A stretch of 64,000 bases of DNA from assembly GCA_023388175.1 (NCBI GenBank), contig JAEWGT010000015.1, positions 62,001-126,000 of the forward strand, read 5' to 3'. Origin of the DNA: Pseudomonadota bacterium. GTDB lineage: Bacteria; Pseudomonadota; Alphaproteobacteria; Rhizobiales; Devosiaceae. Below are positions 16,815 through 25,071 of the stretch, in pieces; the first letter of the stretch is position 1; the number at the start of each line of letters is the position of its first letter. The notes beneath the pieces were generated by a model. The model did not search any database. It worked only from the letters and a program-made list of their open reading frames with translations, and was not told the origin of the DNA. Made by a program: the position numbers and the translations under genes.

Positions 16815-17969
16815 GTGGACGCAGGGGCAGATGCCGCCATGCAGTGCGGCTATTTTGACAACGGCCTCTGCCGTTCCTGCACGTTCATGGGCATGCCCTA
16901 TGACGCCCAGATCACGCGCAAGCTCGACCATGCGCGCGGCCTGCTATCTGCCTGGCCCGATGCCAAATGGCTGCGGCCCATGGTCAGCCGGCACGATAAC
17001 TTCCGCAACAAGGCCAAGATGGTCGTCGGCGGTTCTGCCGACAAACCGACCCTGGGCATTCTCGATGCGGCGGGGCAGGGCGTCGACCTCACCGCTTGCG
17101 GCATCCTCTCGCCGGGCCTGCGGGCTGCGTTTGCGCCGATTGCCGCGTTCATCTCCCGCGCCCGCATTACGCCCTATGACGTGCCGGCGCGACGCGGCGA
17201 GCTCAAGCATATGCTGCTGACCGAGTCGCCAGCCGGCGAATTGATGCTGCGCTTCGTTCTGCGCTCCACCGAGCCACTGGGTCGGATGCGCAAATTCCTG
17301 CCCAGCCTTCTGGCCGACCTCCCTAGGATTGGCGTCGTCACCGCCAATCTTCTCCCCGAGCACAAGGCCGTTCTTGAGGGCAGCGAGGAAATCCCGCTCA
17401 GCGGAACCGAAACGCTCGCAATGCAGTTGGAACACCTCGTCCTCCATCTCCAACCCGCCAGCTTCTTTCAGACCAATACCGACATCGCCGCTGGCCTCTA
17501 CCAGCAGGCCCGCGAATGGGTCGACGAAGTTGATGCCCACTCGGTCTGGGATCTTTATTGCGGCGTCGGTGGCTTCGCCCTTCATGTCGCCGCGCCCGGC
17601 CGCAAGGTCCACGGCATTGAGGTCAGCGCCCCCGCCGTTGAATCCGCGCGACTGAGCGCCGTGGAAGCCGAGCTTTCGGACGTGACATTTTCGGTAGGTG
17701 ACGCGACTTCCATCCAGGCGCGACAGCCCCCTGACTCAATCATCGTCAACCCGCCCCGGCGCGGCCTTGGCGATACACTCTGCCAGACGCTCGAAGCATC
17801 GGGCCCGTCCAGTATCATCTATTCAAGCTGCAACGCCGTGACGCTCGCCCGCGACCTTGCCGCCCTGCCGTCCTACATTCCCAAGCGCATTCGGCTGTTC
17901 GACATGTTCCCGCAAACCGATCACTACGAAATCATGGTCCTGCTTATCCGTAACGCAGCGTCAGGGTGA
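16815..17969 (+). CDS. rlmC: 23S rRNA (uracil-C5)-methyltransferase RlmC
   Basis: The protein methylates the 23S rRNA uridine equivalent to U747 with S-adenosylmethionine. It matches RlmC rather than RlmD/TrmA by its start MQCGYFDNGLCRSC, which supplies the iron-sulfur cysteines, then FRNKAKMVVGG, RRGELKHMLLTES, LYCGVGGFALHVA (SAM loop), VNPPRRG and the catalytic Cys in YSSCNAVTLARDL. Start choice is uncertain: GTG at 16815 has AGAGGA eight bases upstream, while ATGs at 16770 and 16839 lack good sites. It overlaps the convergent TetR gene by nine bases at the 3' end. Confidence 0.92.
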   Translation: MDAGADAAMQCGYFDNGLCRSCTFMGMPYDAQITRKLDHARGLLSAWPDAKWLRPMVSRHDNFRNKAKMVVGGSADKPTLGILDAAGQGVDLTACGILSPGLRAAFAPIAAFISRARITPYDVPARRGELKHMLLTESPAGELMLRFVLRSTEPLGRMRKFLPSLLADLPRIGVVTANLLPEHKAVLEGSEEIPLSGTETLAMQLEHLVLHLQPASFFQTNTDIAAGLYQQAREWVDEVDAHSVWDLYCGVGGFALHVAAPGRKVHGIEVSAPAVESARLSAVEAELSDVTFSVGDATSIQARQPPDSIIVNPPRRGLGDTLCQTLEASGPSSIIYSSCNAVTLARDLAALPSYIPKRIRLFDMFPQTDHYEIMVLLIRNAASG

Positions 17970-18638
17970 TCCTCGGGCAGGCGCGGGCGGAGGCGCCTGT
18001 GCCATCAATGTACGCGCCTTGCTCAGCCGGTCTTCCAGAAGTCCGGTAAGGGTGTTGAACGCTTCGTCGCGAAATCCAAGATAAATGTCGGTGTCTCTCC
18101 TGCGGCTCGAAAAAATGGCTGAGCTGCCTTCAAGCACGGTACCAAGCATATAAAGCGCACTGCGCAAACCGCTGGCCGTAGCGGCGTCCTGTGAAACCCC
18201 AAGCGCGGCGATGCAGGCATTTACGGCCTCGTCGTAGAGCGTTTCCATCGCCGCCGCGATTTCGGGCATATGGTTCGTCATGGCCCAGAGTTCAAGAAAA
18301 ACCGGGCCTGTTTGCTTCTCCGTGGCGTCCTTAAGCAGCCAGTCCACGATGTTGCGCAGCGATCCGTCCTGCCCCTCGGCAATTGCTGCGGCCAGCCCGG
18401 CAAACTCCGCCCGATACCGCTCCAGCAACGCCTCCATCAGCGCCTCGATCAGCTTTTCGCGCGTGGGATAATGGTGGGTGAGATTGCCGTATCGAATATT
18501 GGCCAGAGCTGCGACGGCCTGCAGTGTTATGGCGGCAAAGCCCCCTTCGGCCATGATGTATATGGCGGCGTCGATGATGCGCGCTCGTGTCGCCGCGCCG
18601 CTGCGATTGGGTTTCGATCCGGCCAGACTATTGCTCAT
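17961..18638 (-). CDS. TetR-family transcriptional regulator
   Basis: A 225-residue repressor-type protein. Residues 18-70 form the TetR helix-turn-helix: RARIIDAAIYIMAEGGFAAI, then LQAVAALANIRYGNLTHHYP and TREKLIEALM. The C-terminal ligand domain is not similar to a named subgroup. It is divergent from the autotransporter-like gene, with a 156-base spacer containing repeated AT-rich sequence. The natural guess is that it controls itself and that gene. The ATG directly follows AAAGGGG. Confidence 0.88.
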   Translation of the reverse strand: MSNSLAGSKPNRSGAATRARIIDAAIYIMAEGGFAAITLQAVAALANIRYGNLTHHYPTREKLIEALMEALLERYRAEFAGLAAAIAEGQDGSLRNIVDWLLKDATEKQTGPVFLELWAMTNHMPEIAAAMETLYDEAVNACIAALGVSQDAATASGLRSALYMLGTVLEGSSAIFSSRRRDTDIYLGFRDEAFNTLTGLLEDRLSKARTLMAQAPPPAPARGSP

Positions 18639-18690
18639 CCCCTTTCATATCGCGCGCGCACCTGCAGACCAAGCCTGCAACAACGGTCAC

Positions 18691-18728
18691 AAAATTAACT
18701 GGTAATAAAACCTAATAAAGGTAATTTT
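18691..18728. promoter_or_regulatory. AT-rich inverted and direct repeats between the TetR and autotransporter-like genes
   Basis: AAAATTA (18691-18697) is the inverse of TAATTTT (18722-18728), and GGTAAT occurs twice, 19 bases apart (18701-18706 and 18720-18725). The segment is far more AT-rich than its surroundings. It is a good place for the divergent promoters and a regulator-binding site. Confidence 0.4.
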
Positions 18729-18794
18729 GCCTGCATATCACGAGGAATCGTGGTTCGTCGGGCGCAGCGATGCCCGGCAGTTTCAGGGGGCAAT

Positions 18795-20270
18795 ATGTTT
18801 AAGTTATTTCCAGCGCGCAGTGCGCTGCGTTTCTGTTCCGGGGCACTTCTTCTTGCGCCGGCTTTACTCATGGGCGGCACAAGCGCCGCCGCTGCGGCTC
18901 AGTCGGCCATGTGCGACGACATCAACGCCAACTATATCAACGTCGTCCTGGCGCCCGGTCAGTCCACTCCGTACAGAAGCTACAGCTCGGCCCAGTACAA
19001 GCCTGGCGACCAGATCGTCATCACTGTTCATGACTCACCAGCAAGTGTCGGCTCACATTGGGTCCAGGTTGGAGGGCAGGGCAATCCGGGCAATCCGTCC
19101 GATGTGAATTCCATCGATGGCCCAGGTTACGCCAACATTTCAGACCCAGGTTCGGTTACGGCCACCGTAACGGCAAATGGCAATGTGAACGTCTCGATTA
19201 CCGCGACGGTTACCGGCGGCGCTCTCGCCCCCGATTTTTCCTTCACCATCACCTGTACCTCCGCAGCGCCGGCAGCGACGCCCACTGCTGATGCGGTGAT
19301 GAATGTTGTTCAGCAAACCCATTCCGCCCTTGTCGCCCGAAGCATTTCCGTCCCGGGCCTGCAACAGCGGCTTGGGATGGTCGGCGGCGCCAATCCAGGC
19401 ACTTTCGGGATCAATCCAAACTATGCGGGCGCGCAGCTGAATTTTGCAACCAGTCTGGTTCAATTGCAGAATTTCGGTGCTGCCGGTGATGCTGCTCATG
19501 CCCTGGCCAATGCCAACCCGCTCGACCAGCCTCTCAATTTCTGGATCGACGGCTCAGGGTCAATTCATTCCCGTACGGCCGCTGGCGTGGATTATTGGGG
19601 CAATTTCGGCATGTTGTCGCTCGGTGCTGATTACCTTGTCAGCACGGAACTGCTCGTCGGCCTTGCCGTTCACGGCGACGCCATGCGCGATGCCAACATT
19701 ACCGATACCATTTCCGGTCGCGGTGTCATGGCTGGCCCCTATATCTCCGCCGAGATCACTGACGACGTTTATCTCGACCTGGCGGCTTACTACGGCAAGT
19801 CGTGGAACGATGTCGCCATCGGAGCCTATTCCGGCACCTTCGATACGCAGCGTCTGGTTTTGACGGGCATGTTGAAGGGGGAAATGAAGCTGGATGACCA
19901 GCTTATACTCCGGCCCAATGCCACCCTGTTCTATCTGCGCGAAGCGGCGGCAGCCTATACGCTGACCGACGGCGTCGGAGGCACCATGGCGGGCAGTGCC
20001 TATGATCAGGACCAATTGCGTGCGTCATTGGGCAGTGAATTGCTGTACAGGATCGAGCTCGGCGACGGGCAGGCGCTCATACCGCGAGTGGGCGGAAATC
20101 TGGGCCTGTTAGGTACCGGCGGCGCGACACATCTGTTTGGCAATGCCTCGACGGGGTTGATCTATGCACCGAGCGACAGCGCCAATATCGGTGCCTCCAT
20201 CGAAGCCGCCGCCGATGGCACCGGCCTGCGTTCAATCGGCGCCCGCGCCACGGCCAGGGTTTCATTCTGA
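18795..20270 (+). CDS. Autotransporter-like outer-membrane beta-barrel protein
   Basis: The 491-residue protein begins with a signal peptide (MFKLFPARSALRFCSGALLL...SAAAAAQSA). A short passenger-like part (about 35-165) contains a Gly/Ser/Asn-rich beta region (SVTATVTANGNVNVSITATV) and two cysteines. From about residue 240 to the end, alternating strands such as LLVGLAVHGDAM and YGKSWNDVAIGAY form an autotransporter-type beta-domain, closing with the terminal phenylalanine in ARVSF needed for BAM-mediated assembly. The passenger is unusually short, so it may be a small surface adhesin or a barrel without a large secreted part. The ATG at 18795 has AGGGGG upstream. A 13-bp stem-loop ends the unit. 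Confidence 0.72.
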   Translation: MFKLFPARSALRFCSGALLLAPALLMGGTSAAAAAQSAMCDDINANYINVVLAPGQSTPYRSYSSAQYKPGDQIVITVHDSPASVGSHWVQVGGQGNPGNPSDVNSIDGPGYANISDPGSVTATVTANGNVNVSITATVTGGALAPDFSFTITCTSAAPAATPTADAVMNVVQQTHSALVARSISVPGLQQRLGMVGGANPGTFGINPNYAGAQLNFATSLVQLQNFGAAGDAAHALANANPLDQPLNFWIDGSGSIHSRTAAGVDYWGNFGMLSLGADYLVSTELLVGLAVHGDAMRDANITDTISGRGVMAGPYISAEITDDVYLDLAAYYGKSWNDVAIGAYSGTFDTQRLVLTGMLKGEMKLDDQLILRPNATLFYLREAAAAYTLTDGVGGTMAGSAYDQDQLRASLGSELLYRIELGDGQALIPRVGGNLGLLGTGGATHLFGNASTGLIYAPSDSANIGASIEAAADGTGLRSIGARATARVSF

Positions 20271-20292
20271 CCGGGCAAGGCGTTCACAATCA

Positions 20293-20325
20293 CGGACTTC
20301 CCGGGCGCTCGCCCCGGGAAGTCCG
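20293..20325 (+). terminator. Stem-loop after the autotransporter-like gene
   Basis: A perfect 13-bp stem, CGGACTTCCCGGG (20293-20305) with CCCGGGAAGTCCG (20313-20325), and a 7-base loop. It lacks a T-tract but its position 23 bases after the stop suits termination or mRNA protection. Confidence 0.65.
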
Positions 20326-20350
20326 ACCGTACGAAGAGCGGAAATTAACA

Positions 20351-20365
20351 TGACAACATAAATCA
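20351..20365 (+). promoter_or_regulatory. RirA-type iron-responsive (IRO) box
   Basis: TGA at 20351-20353, nine bases, TCA at 20363-20365, matching the rhizobial IRO pattern TGA-N9-TCA. It lies about 40 bases before a siderophore-binding protein gene. A second element of the same form and with the same flank TAACATGAC lies before the other iron locus at 28399. Confidence 0.5.
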
Positions 20366-20406
20366 TCTTTAGTATGGATGAATTACATCCACGCTTAAGG
20401 TGCTTC

Positions 20407-21375
20407 ATGTCTTGCCGCCCGATTCTCGTTGCCGCCCTGCTTGTCGTTGGTCTGACGGCCCACGTGCAGGCACAGTCTTTTCCCGTCACAATTGCGCATG
20501 CCTATGGTGAGACCACCATTCCCGCAGAACCGCAGCGCATCGTTACCTGGGGCTGGGCGGCGCAGGATGCGGTCATCGCGTTGGGCGAGGTGCCTGTTGG
20601 CATTCCTTACTTCAATTATGGCGGCGATGAAAACGGTGCCCTGACCTGGACCAAGGATGCTGTCGCGGCACTCGGCGCGGAGTTTCCCACCATTCTGCCC
20701 GATGGTTTCGACCCGCCGATCGAAGCCATTGCTGCCTTGCAGCCGGACCTGATCATTGCCGTCTATTCCGGCATTTCCGAGGAGCAATACGAGGTTCTGA
20801 GCGGTATCGCCCCGGTCGTCGCCTTCCCCGACGCGCCCTGGAGCACGCCATGGCAGCAGACCATCACCCTGACCGGGCAGGCCCTGGGCCAGGCAGCCGA
20901 AGCCGAGGCATTGGTGGCCGAGCTTGAACAATTCATCACCGATGAAACGGCCAAATATCCAAAGGTGGCAGGCACGACCTTTGCGGCCATCGCCGAATAT
21001 AATGGGGAAGTGGCCGTCTATGCGGATCTGGATTCCCGGGTGAAATTCCTGGTCGATGCCGGCATGGTTTCCGACCCCAGCGTTGCCGAGCTTGCCCAGG
21101 GCCAGGACTTCTTCTTCTCGCTCAGCTTTGAAAACCTGGAACAGCTTCGCAGCCAGGTCCTCATTTCCTATTTCGATACGCAGGAGGCCGATGCGGCCTT
21201 CTATGGCAATTCAGTTGTCGCTCTTGCGCCGCAAGTGGCCGCAGGCGCGGTTGCACATGTGATTGGCCCCGAACTCATCAACTCGGTTTCACCACCCAGC
21301 GCCCTGTCGCTCAAATGGGGTTATCCGCAATATATCCGGCTCATCGGCGAGGCCGCGGAAAAAGCCGCAAACTAG
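20407..21375 (+). CDS. Iron-siderophore ABC transporter substrate-binding protein (first of a tandem pair)
   Basis: The 322-residue periplasmic protein has a signal peptide (MSCRPILVAALLVVGLTAHVQA) and the FecB/FepB class III binding-protein pattern: RIVTWGWAAQDAVIALG near the start, EAIAALQPDLIIAVYSG and a C-terminal NSVSPPSALSLKWGYPQY. It should bind a ferric siderophore or heme-like chelate and deliver it to a FecCD-type permease; none is adjacent. The ATG at 20407 is preceded by AAGG. A TGA-N9-TCA box upstream suggests iron control. The next gene encodes a close paralogue after a 12-base gap. Confidence 0.85.
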   Translation: MSCRPILVAALLVVGLTAHVQAQSFPVTIAHAYGETTIPAEPQRIVTWGWAAQDAVIALGEVPVGIPYFNYGGDENGALTWTKDAVAALGAEFPTILPDGFDPPIEAIAALQPDLIIAVYSGISEEQYEVLSGIAPVVAFPDAPWSTPWQQTITLTGQALGQAAEAEALVAELEQFITDETAKYPKVAGTTFAAIAEYNGEVAVYADLDSRVKFLVDAGMVSDPSVAELAQGQDFFFSLSFENLEQLRSQVLISYFDTQEADAAFYGNSVVALAPQVAAGAVAHVIGPELINSVSPPSALSLKWGYPQYIRLIGEAAEKAAN

Positions 21376-21387
21376 AAAGATTTGTAT

Positions 21388-22368
21388 ATGTTCAAGAGAA
21401 CTGCCTTCGCGGTCGGTGCTTTCGCCCTGTCGATTTCATCTGTCCAGGCCGCAGACACATTCCCCGTGACCGTTGAGCACGCGCTTGGGTCGACCACGAT
21501 TGAAGCCAAGCCTGAGCGGGTAGTCACCTGGGGCTGGTCAGCACAGGATGTGGTTATCGATCTTGGCATTGCCCCGGTTGGCATGCCCTTTTTTGCCTAT
21601 GGCGGTGGCGATGACGGGATCTTGCCTTGGACCGAAGAGGCCATTGCTGCCCGTGGTTTTGACATGCCGAGTGTGCTGCCCAATGGCAATGAACCGCCAA
21701 TCGAAGCTATTGCGGCATTGCAGCCGGACGTGATCATCGCACCGTATTCGGGTCTCTCGGCGCAGGAATACGAGCTGCTCAGCAATATTGCTCCGGTGGT
21801 CGCCTATCCCGACAAGCCGTGGTTCGGGAGTTGGCAGCAGGTTGTCAGCCTGACCGGCAAAGCATTGGGCCTGTCAGCGGAAGCGGAGGCGCTGATTGCC
21901 GAAACGACGAGTTTCCTCAAGGCCGAAGTCGCGAAATTTCCGGCCGCTGACGGCGCGGTCTTTGCCAATATCGTCAACCGAAATGACGGTCAGGTTGCCG
22001 TCCGGCTGGAAGGCGATCCGCGGGTGCAACTGTTTGCAGATGTCGGCCTGGTCCCGGCGCCCGCGCCGGCCGACGCAGCGCTGAATGACACGGGCATTGC
22101 CTATTTCGTATCCTACGAGAATTTTGACCGTATCCCGGCCGAACTGCTCATCAGCTTTTTCAACGATCAGAAATCAGCCGACGATTTCTTCGCCATGGAT
22201 TTGATCAAGCTGTCACCGCTGGTCTCCAGGGGTGCCTATACCAATCTCGTGGGTGAAGAGCTGACCATGTCGGTGAGCGGGGCGGTGACGCCTGTGTCTC
22301 TGCGCTGGGGCTTCCCCAAGGTGATGGAAGAGGTTGGTCGCGCCGCCGCTGCCGCCAAGCTCCAGTAA
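21388..22368 (+). CDS. Iron-siderophore ABC transporter substrate-binding protein (second of a tandem pair)
   Basis: This 326-residue protein is a paralogue of the preceding one, with the same block order: FPVTVEHALGSTTI, RVVTWGWSAQDVVIDLG, PPIEAIAALQPDVIIAPYSG and a C-terminal SLRWGFPKVMEEVG. The signal peptide is MFKRTAFAVGAFALSISSVQA. ATG at 21388 is preferred over a TTG at 21382 because GAAAG lies about eight bases before it. The two genes are clearly a tandem duplication that has diverged, so the pair may bind different chelates for a shared permease. A perfect 9-bp stem-loop follows. Confidence 0.85.
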   Translation: MFKRTAFAVGAFALSISSVQAADTFPVTVEHALGSTTIEAKPERVVTWGWSAQDVVIDLGIAPVGMPFFAYGGGDDGILPWTEEAIAARGFDMPSVLPNGNEPPIEAIAALQPDVIIAPYSGLSAQEYELLSNIAPVVAYPDKPWFGSWQQVVSLTGKALGLSAEAEALIAETTSFLKAEVAKFPAADGAVFANIVNRNDGQVAVRLEGDPRVQLFADVGLVPAPAPADAALNDTGIAYFVSYENFDRIPAELLISFFNDQKSADDFFAMDLIKLSPLVSRGAYTNLVGEELTMSVSGAVTPVSLRWGFPKVMEEVGRAAAAAKLQ

Positions 22369-22375
22369 AAGCAAG

Positions 22376-22398
22376 GGGCCGGCAACATATGCCGGCCC
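22376..22398 (+). terminator. Stem-loop after the tandem binding-protein genes
   Basis: GGGCCGGCA (22376-22384) pairs perfectly with TGCCGGCCC (22390-22398) across five bases, seven bases after the stop codon. It is followed by TATTCCTA rather than a clean T-run. Confidence 0.7.
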
Positions 22399-22456
22399 TA
22401 TTCCTATCAAAACTCCTATTGACCTCTAGGCGATTTCCTATGCAGATGGCGCCACC

Positions 22457-23965
22457 ATGAGCGACATCCAATCCTTCCGCCAAGCCGTCGAATCCTTCAT
22501 TTCCGCCAGAGGCTGGACGCCGACCCGCTTTGGGCGCATCGTCGCCGGCGATCCGCTTTTTGTCTTTGATCTGCGCGACGGTCGTGAGCCGCGCTCCGAA
22601 ACGCGCGCGCGTATTCTCAAGGCCATGTCCGATTTTGGCGAAACCGATCGCCTGGCGCCGCTGCGTATCGGCGTGGCGGGGCTGGGCAATGTCGGTGCGA
22701 CGCTGGTGCGTATCCTGCAAAAGGACGGCACGGAGTTGACGCGAAAACTCGGCCGCCAGTTGGAAGTGGTCGCCGTTGCCGCGCGCTCCCGCTCCCGCGA
22801 TCGGGGTATCGATATTGCGGGACTTGAATGGTTTGATGACCCGGTCGCCCTCGCCAAATGGGACGGCATCGATCTGTTCGTCGAACTCATCGGTGGCGAA
22901 GACGGTCCTGCCCTGGCAGCGGTCAAGGCAGCGCTGGAGATCGGCCGCCCTGTCGTTACCGCCAATAAGGCGCTGCTCGCCAAACACGGCGTGACCCTTG
23001 CGCGCATGGCGGAGGAATCGGGGGCCCAGCTCGGCTTTGAAGCCGCCGTCGCGGGTGGCATCCCGGTCATCAAGACCCTGCGCGAAGGCCTGGGCTCGGC
23101 CCGCATTGCCAAGGTCTTTGGCATCATGAACGGCACCTGCAATTACATTCTGACGCGCATGGGCAATGAAGGAATTTCCTTCGCCGACTGTCTCAAGGAC
23201 GCGCAGGCGCTCGGCTACGCCGAGGCCGATCCGACTTTTGACGTCGAGGGGTTCGACACCGCCCATAAGCTCTCGATCCTCGCCACGCTCTGCTTCGGCT
23301 ATGAGATTGCCCCCGACCGCATGCGCATCGAGGGCATTTCTTCGATCAGCCAGCACGACATTCAGGTTGCCGCTGATCTTGGCTACAAGATCAAACTGCT
23401 GGGCATTGCCGAGCGCGTCGAGGGTGGAATTGAACAGCGCGTTCATCCCACCTTTGTGCCCAAGGGTAGCGCCATTGCGGGAGTCGATGGCGTGATGAAT
23501 GCCGTGGCGCTCGAAACTGACCATGTGCACGAATTGCTGTTGGCCGGTCCCGGGGCTGGCGGCCCGCCGACGGCCTCCTCTGTCCTCTCCGACATTCTCG
23601 ACATCGCCCGTGGCACAAGGGTGCCGCCGCTTGGCGTTCCCAGCGCCGAACTGCTGCCTTACGTCGAAGCGCCAATGCGCGCCCACGAGGGTGGGTTCTA
23701 TATCCGGCTCAGCGCCAAGGATGTGCCCGGCGCGCTAGCCGCCATCACTACGCGCATGGGTGAAAAGTCGATTTCCATCGATTCCGTCATTCAACGTTCG
23801 GACTTGTCTGCCAAGGCTGTCGCGCCGGATGGGTCCTCGACGCGCACCGTGGTGATGATTACTCAACAGACTTTGGAATCATCCGTGCGCGAAGCGCTTG
23901 CGGAGATCGCCGCAGATGGGTTCATAGTCGGCGAACCGCAATTGATCCGCATCGAAAAGCTTTGA
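22457..23965 (+). CDS. hom: Homoserine dehydrogenase with an extra N-terminal helix-turn-helix-like domain
   Basis: The 502-residue enzyme reduces aspartate semialdehyde to homoserine for threonine and methionine synthesis. The core has the NAD(P) loop GVAGLGNVGATL, VTANKALLAKHG, FGIMNGTCNYILTRM and EADPTFDVEGFDTAHKLSIL, and a C-terminal ACT domain (FYIRLSAKDVPGALAAITT) for feedback control. Most relatives begin directly before the NAD loop. Here about 56-65 extra residues precede it (SARGWTPTRFGRIVAGDP, FVFDLRDGR), resembling a small HTH-like domain found as a free protein in alphaproteobacteria. An internal ATG at 22625 could give a normal-length enzyme. It is followed by glpX after 34 bases. 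Confidence 0.92.
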   Translation: MSDIQSFRQAVESFISARGWTPTRFGRIVAGDPLFVFDLRDGREPRSETRARILKAMSDFGETDRLAPLRIGVAGLGNVGATLVRILQKDGTELTRKLGRQLEVVAVAARSRSRDRGIDIAGLEWFDDPVALAKWDGIDLFVELIGGEDGPALAAVKAALEIGRPVVTANKALLAKHGVTLARMAEESGAQLGFEAAVAGGIPVIKTLREGLGSARIAKVFGIMNGTCNYILTRMGNEGISFADCLKDAQALGYAEADPTFDVEGFDTAHKLSILATLCFGYEIAPDRMRIEGISSISQHDIQVAADLGYKIKLLGIAERVEGGIEQRVHPTFVPKGSAIAGVDGVMNAVALETDHVHELLLAGPGAGGPPTASSVLSDILDIARGTRVPPLGVPSAELLPYVEAPMRAHEGGFYIRLSAKDVPGALAAITTRMGEKSISIDSVIQRSDLSAKAVAPDGSSTRTVVMITQQTLESSVREALAEIAADGFIVGEPQLIRIEKL

Positions 23966-23999
23966 CCCGTCCGGGTCGCCACCGGCCCAGGGGGAAATA

Positions 24000-24986
24000 A
24001 TGAAGCTCAGCAAGGTCGAAGACAGCCGCAATCCGGCCAATCTGCATCGCACGCTGACTCTTGAAATGGTCCGTGTCACCGAACGCGCCGCCATAGCCGC
24101 AGCCGAATGGCGCGGCAAGGGCAACGAAAAGGCTGCGGACGAGGCGGCTGTTTCAGCCATGAAGGCCGAACTGGACCGGGTTGCCATTTCCGGGCGCATC
24201 GTCATCGGCGAGGGGGAGCAATATGAGTGCGATGCGCTCTATATCGGCCAGCCCGTCGGCGAAGGGCTGGGGCCTGAAGTCGATATCGCGGTGGATCCTC
24301 TTGAGGGCGTAACGCTCTGTGCCAAGAACCAGCCTGACTCCCTTGTCGTGCTGGCCATGGCCGAACGCGGTGGTCTGCTCAACGTCGCGCGCAATGTTTA
24401 CATGCACAAGATTGCGATTGGCGCCAGCTATGCGCCAGAAATTGTGCATATCGACTGGTCAGCGACAGAAAACGTGAAAGCCCTGGCCAAAGCCAAAGGC
24501 GTACCCGTCTCCGAAATCACCGCCATCGTGCTGGACCGTCCGCGGCACGCCGGGCTTCTTGAAGAATTGCGCACGGCGGGCGTGTCGGTGAAGCTGCTCA
24601 GTGATGGCGACATTGCCGGCGTGATCCATGCGGTTAATACCGAAGATACCGGCGTTGATATTTATCTCGGCTCCGGCGGCGCGCCAGAAGGTGTCCTCGC
24701 CGCTGCGGCCCTGCGCTGTATCGGTGGGCAGATGCAGGGCAAGCTGATCCTCGACTCTCCCGACAAGCGTCTCCGTGCCAAGGAGATGGGGATCGAAGAT
24801 CCGAACCGCATCTATGACGTTACCGATCTTGCGTCAGGCGACGTGCTCTTTTCCGCTACAGGCATAACTGACGGCTCGCTGGTGGACGGCGTAAAACTGC
24901 GCCGCGACACAGTTGAAACCAGCACAGTGGTGATGCGTAGCTGGAGCCAGACGACGCGCTGGATCAGGGCGAGACACGCCCGCTAA
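24000..24986 (+). CDS. glpX: Fructose-1,6-bisphosphatase class II (GlpX)
   Basis: The 328-residue enzyme removes the C1 phosphate of fructose 1,6-bisphosphate in gluconeogenesis, with divalent metal. Signatures: AAIAAAEWRGKGNEKAADEAAV, ISGRIVIGEGE (metal ligands), VDIAVDPLEGVTLCA and GSGGAPEGVLAAAALRCIGG. The loop usually written DPLEGT reads DPLEGV, a conservative change at a position near the active site. GGGGGAAATA precedes the ATG at 24000. It lies between hom and recJ, a gene order I associate with this order of bacteria. Confidence 0.95.
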   Translation: MKLSKVEDSRNPANLHRTLTLEMVRVTERAAIAAAEWRGKGNEKAADEAAVSAMKAELDRVAISGRIVIGEGEQYECDALYIGQPVGEGLGPEVDIAVDPLEGVTLCAKNQPDSLVVLAMAERGGLLNVARNVYMHKIAIGASYAPEIVHIDWSATENVKALAKAKGVPVSEITAIVLDRPRHAGLLEELRTAGVSVKLLSDGDIAGVIHAVNTEDTGVDIYLGSGGAPEGVLAAAALRCIGGQMQGKLILDSPDKRLRAKEMGIEDPNRIYDVTDLASGDVLFSATGITDGSLVDGVKLRRDTVETSTVVMRSWSQTTRWIRARHAR

Positions 24987-25071
24987 AAGATTTGGCGCCG
25001 CCGCCGCCTCGCGCCATATGGCGGGGCCGAACCCCTTTCCACGCCACGTAAAATCCCCTAACCCTCACAGC

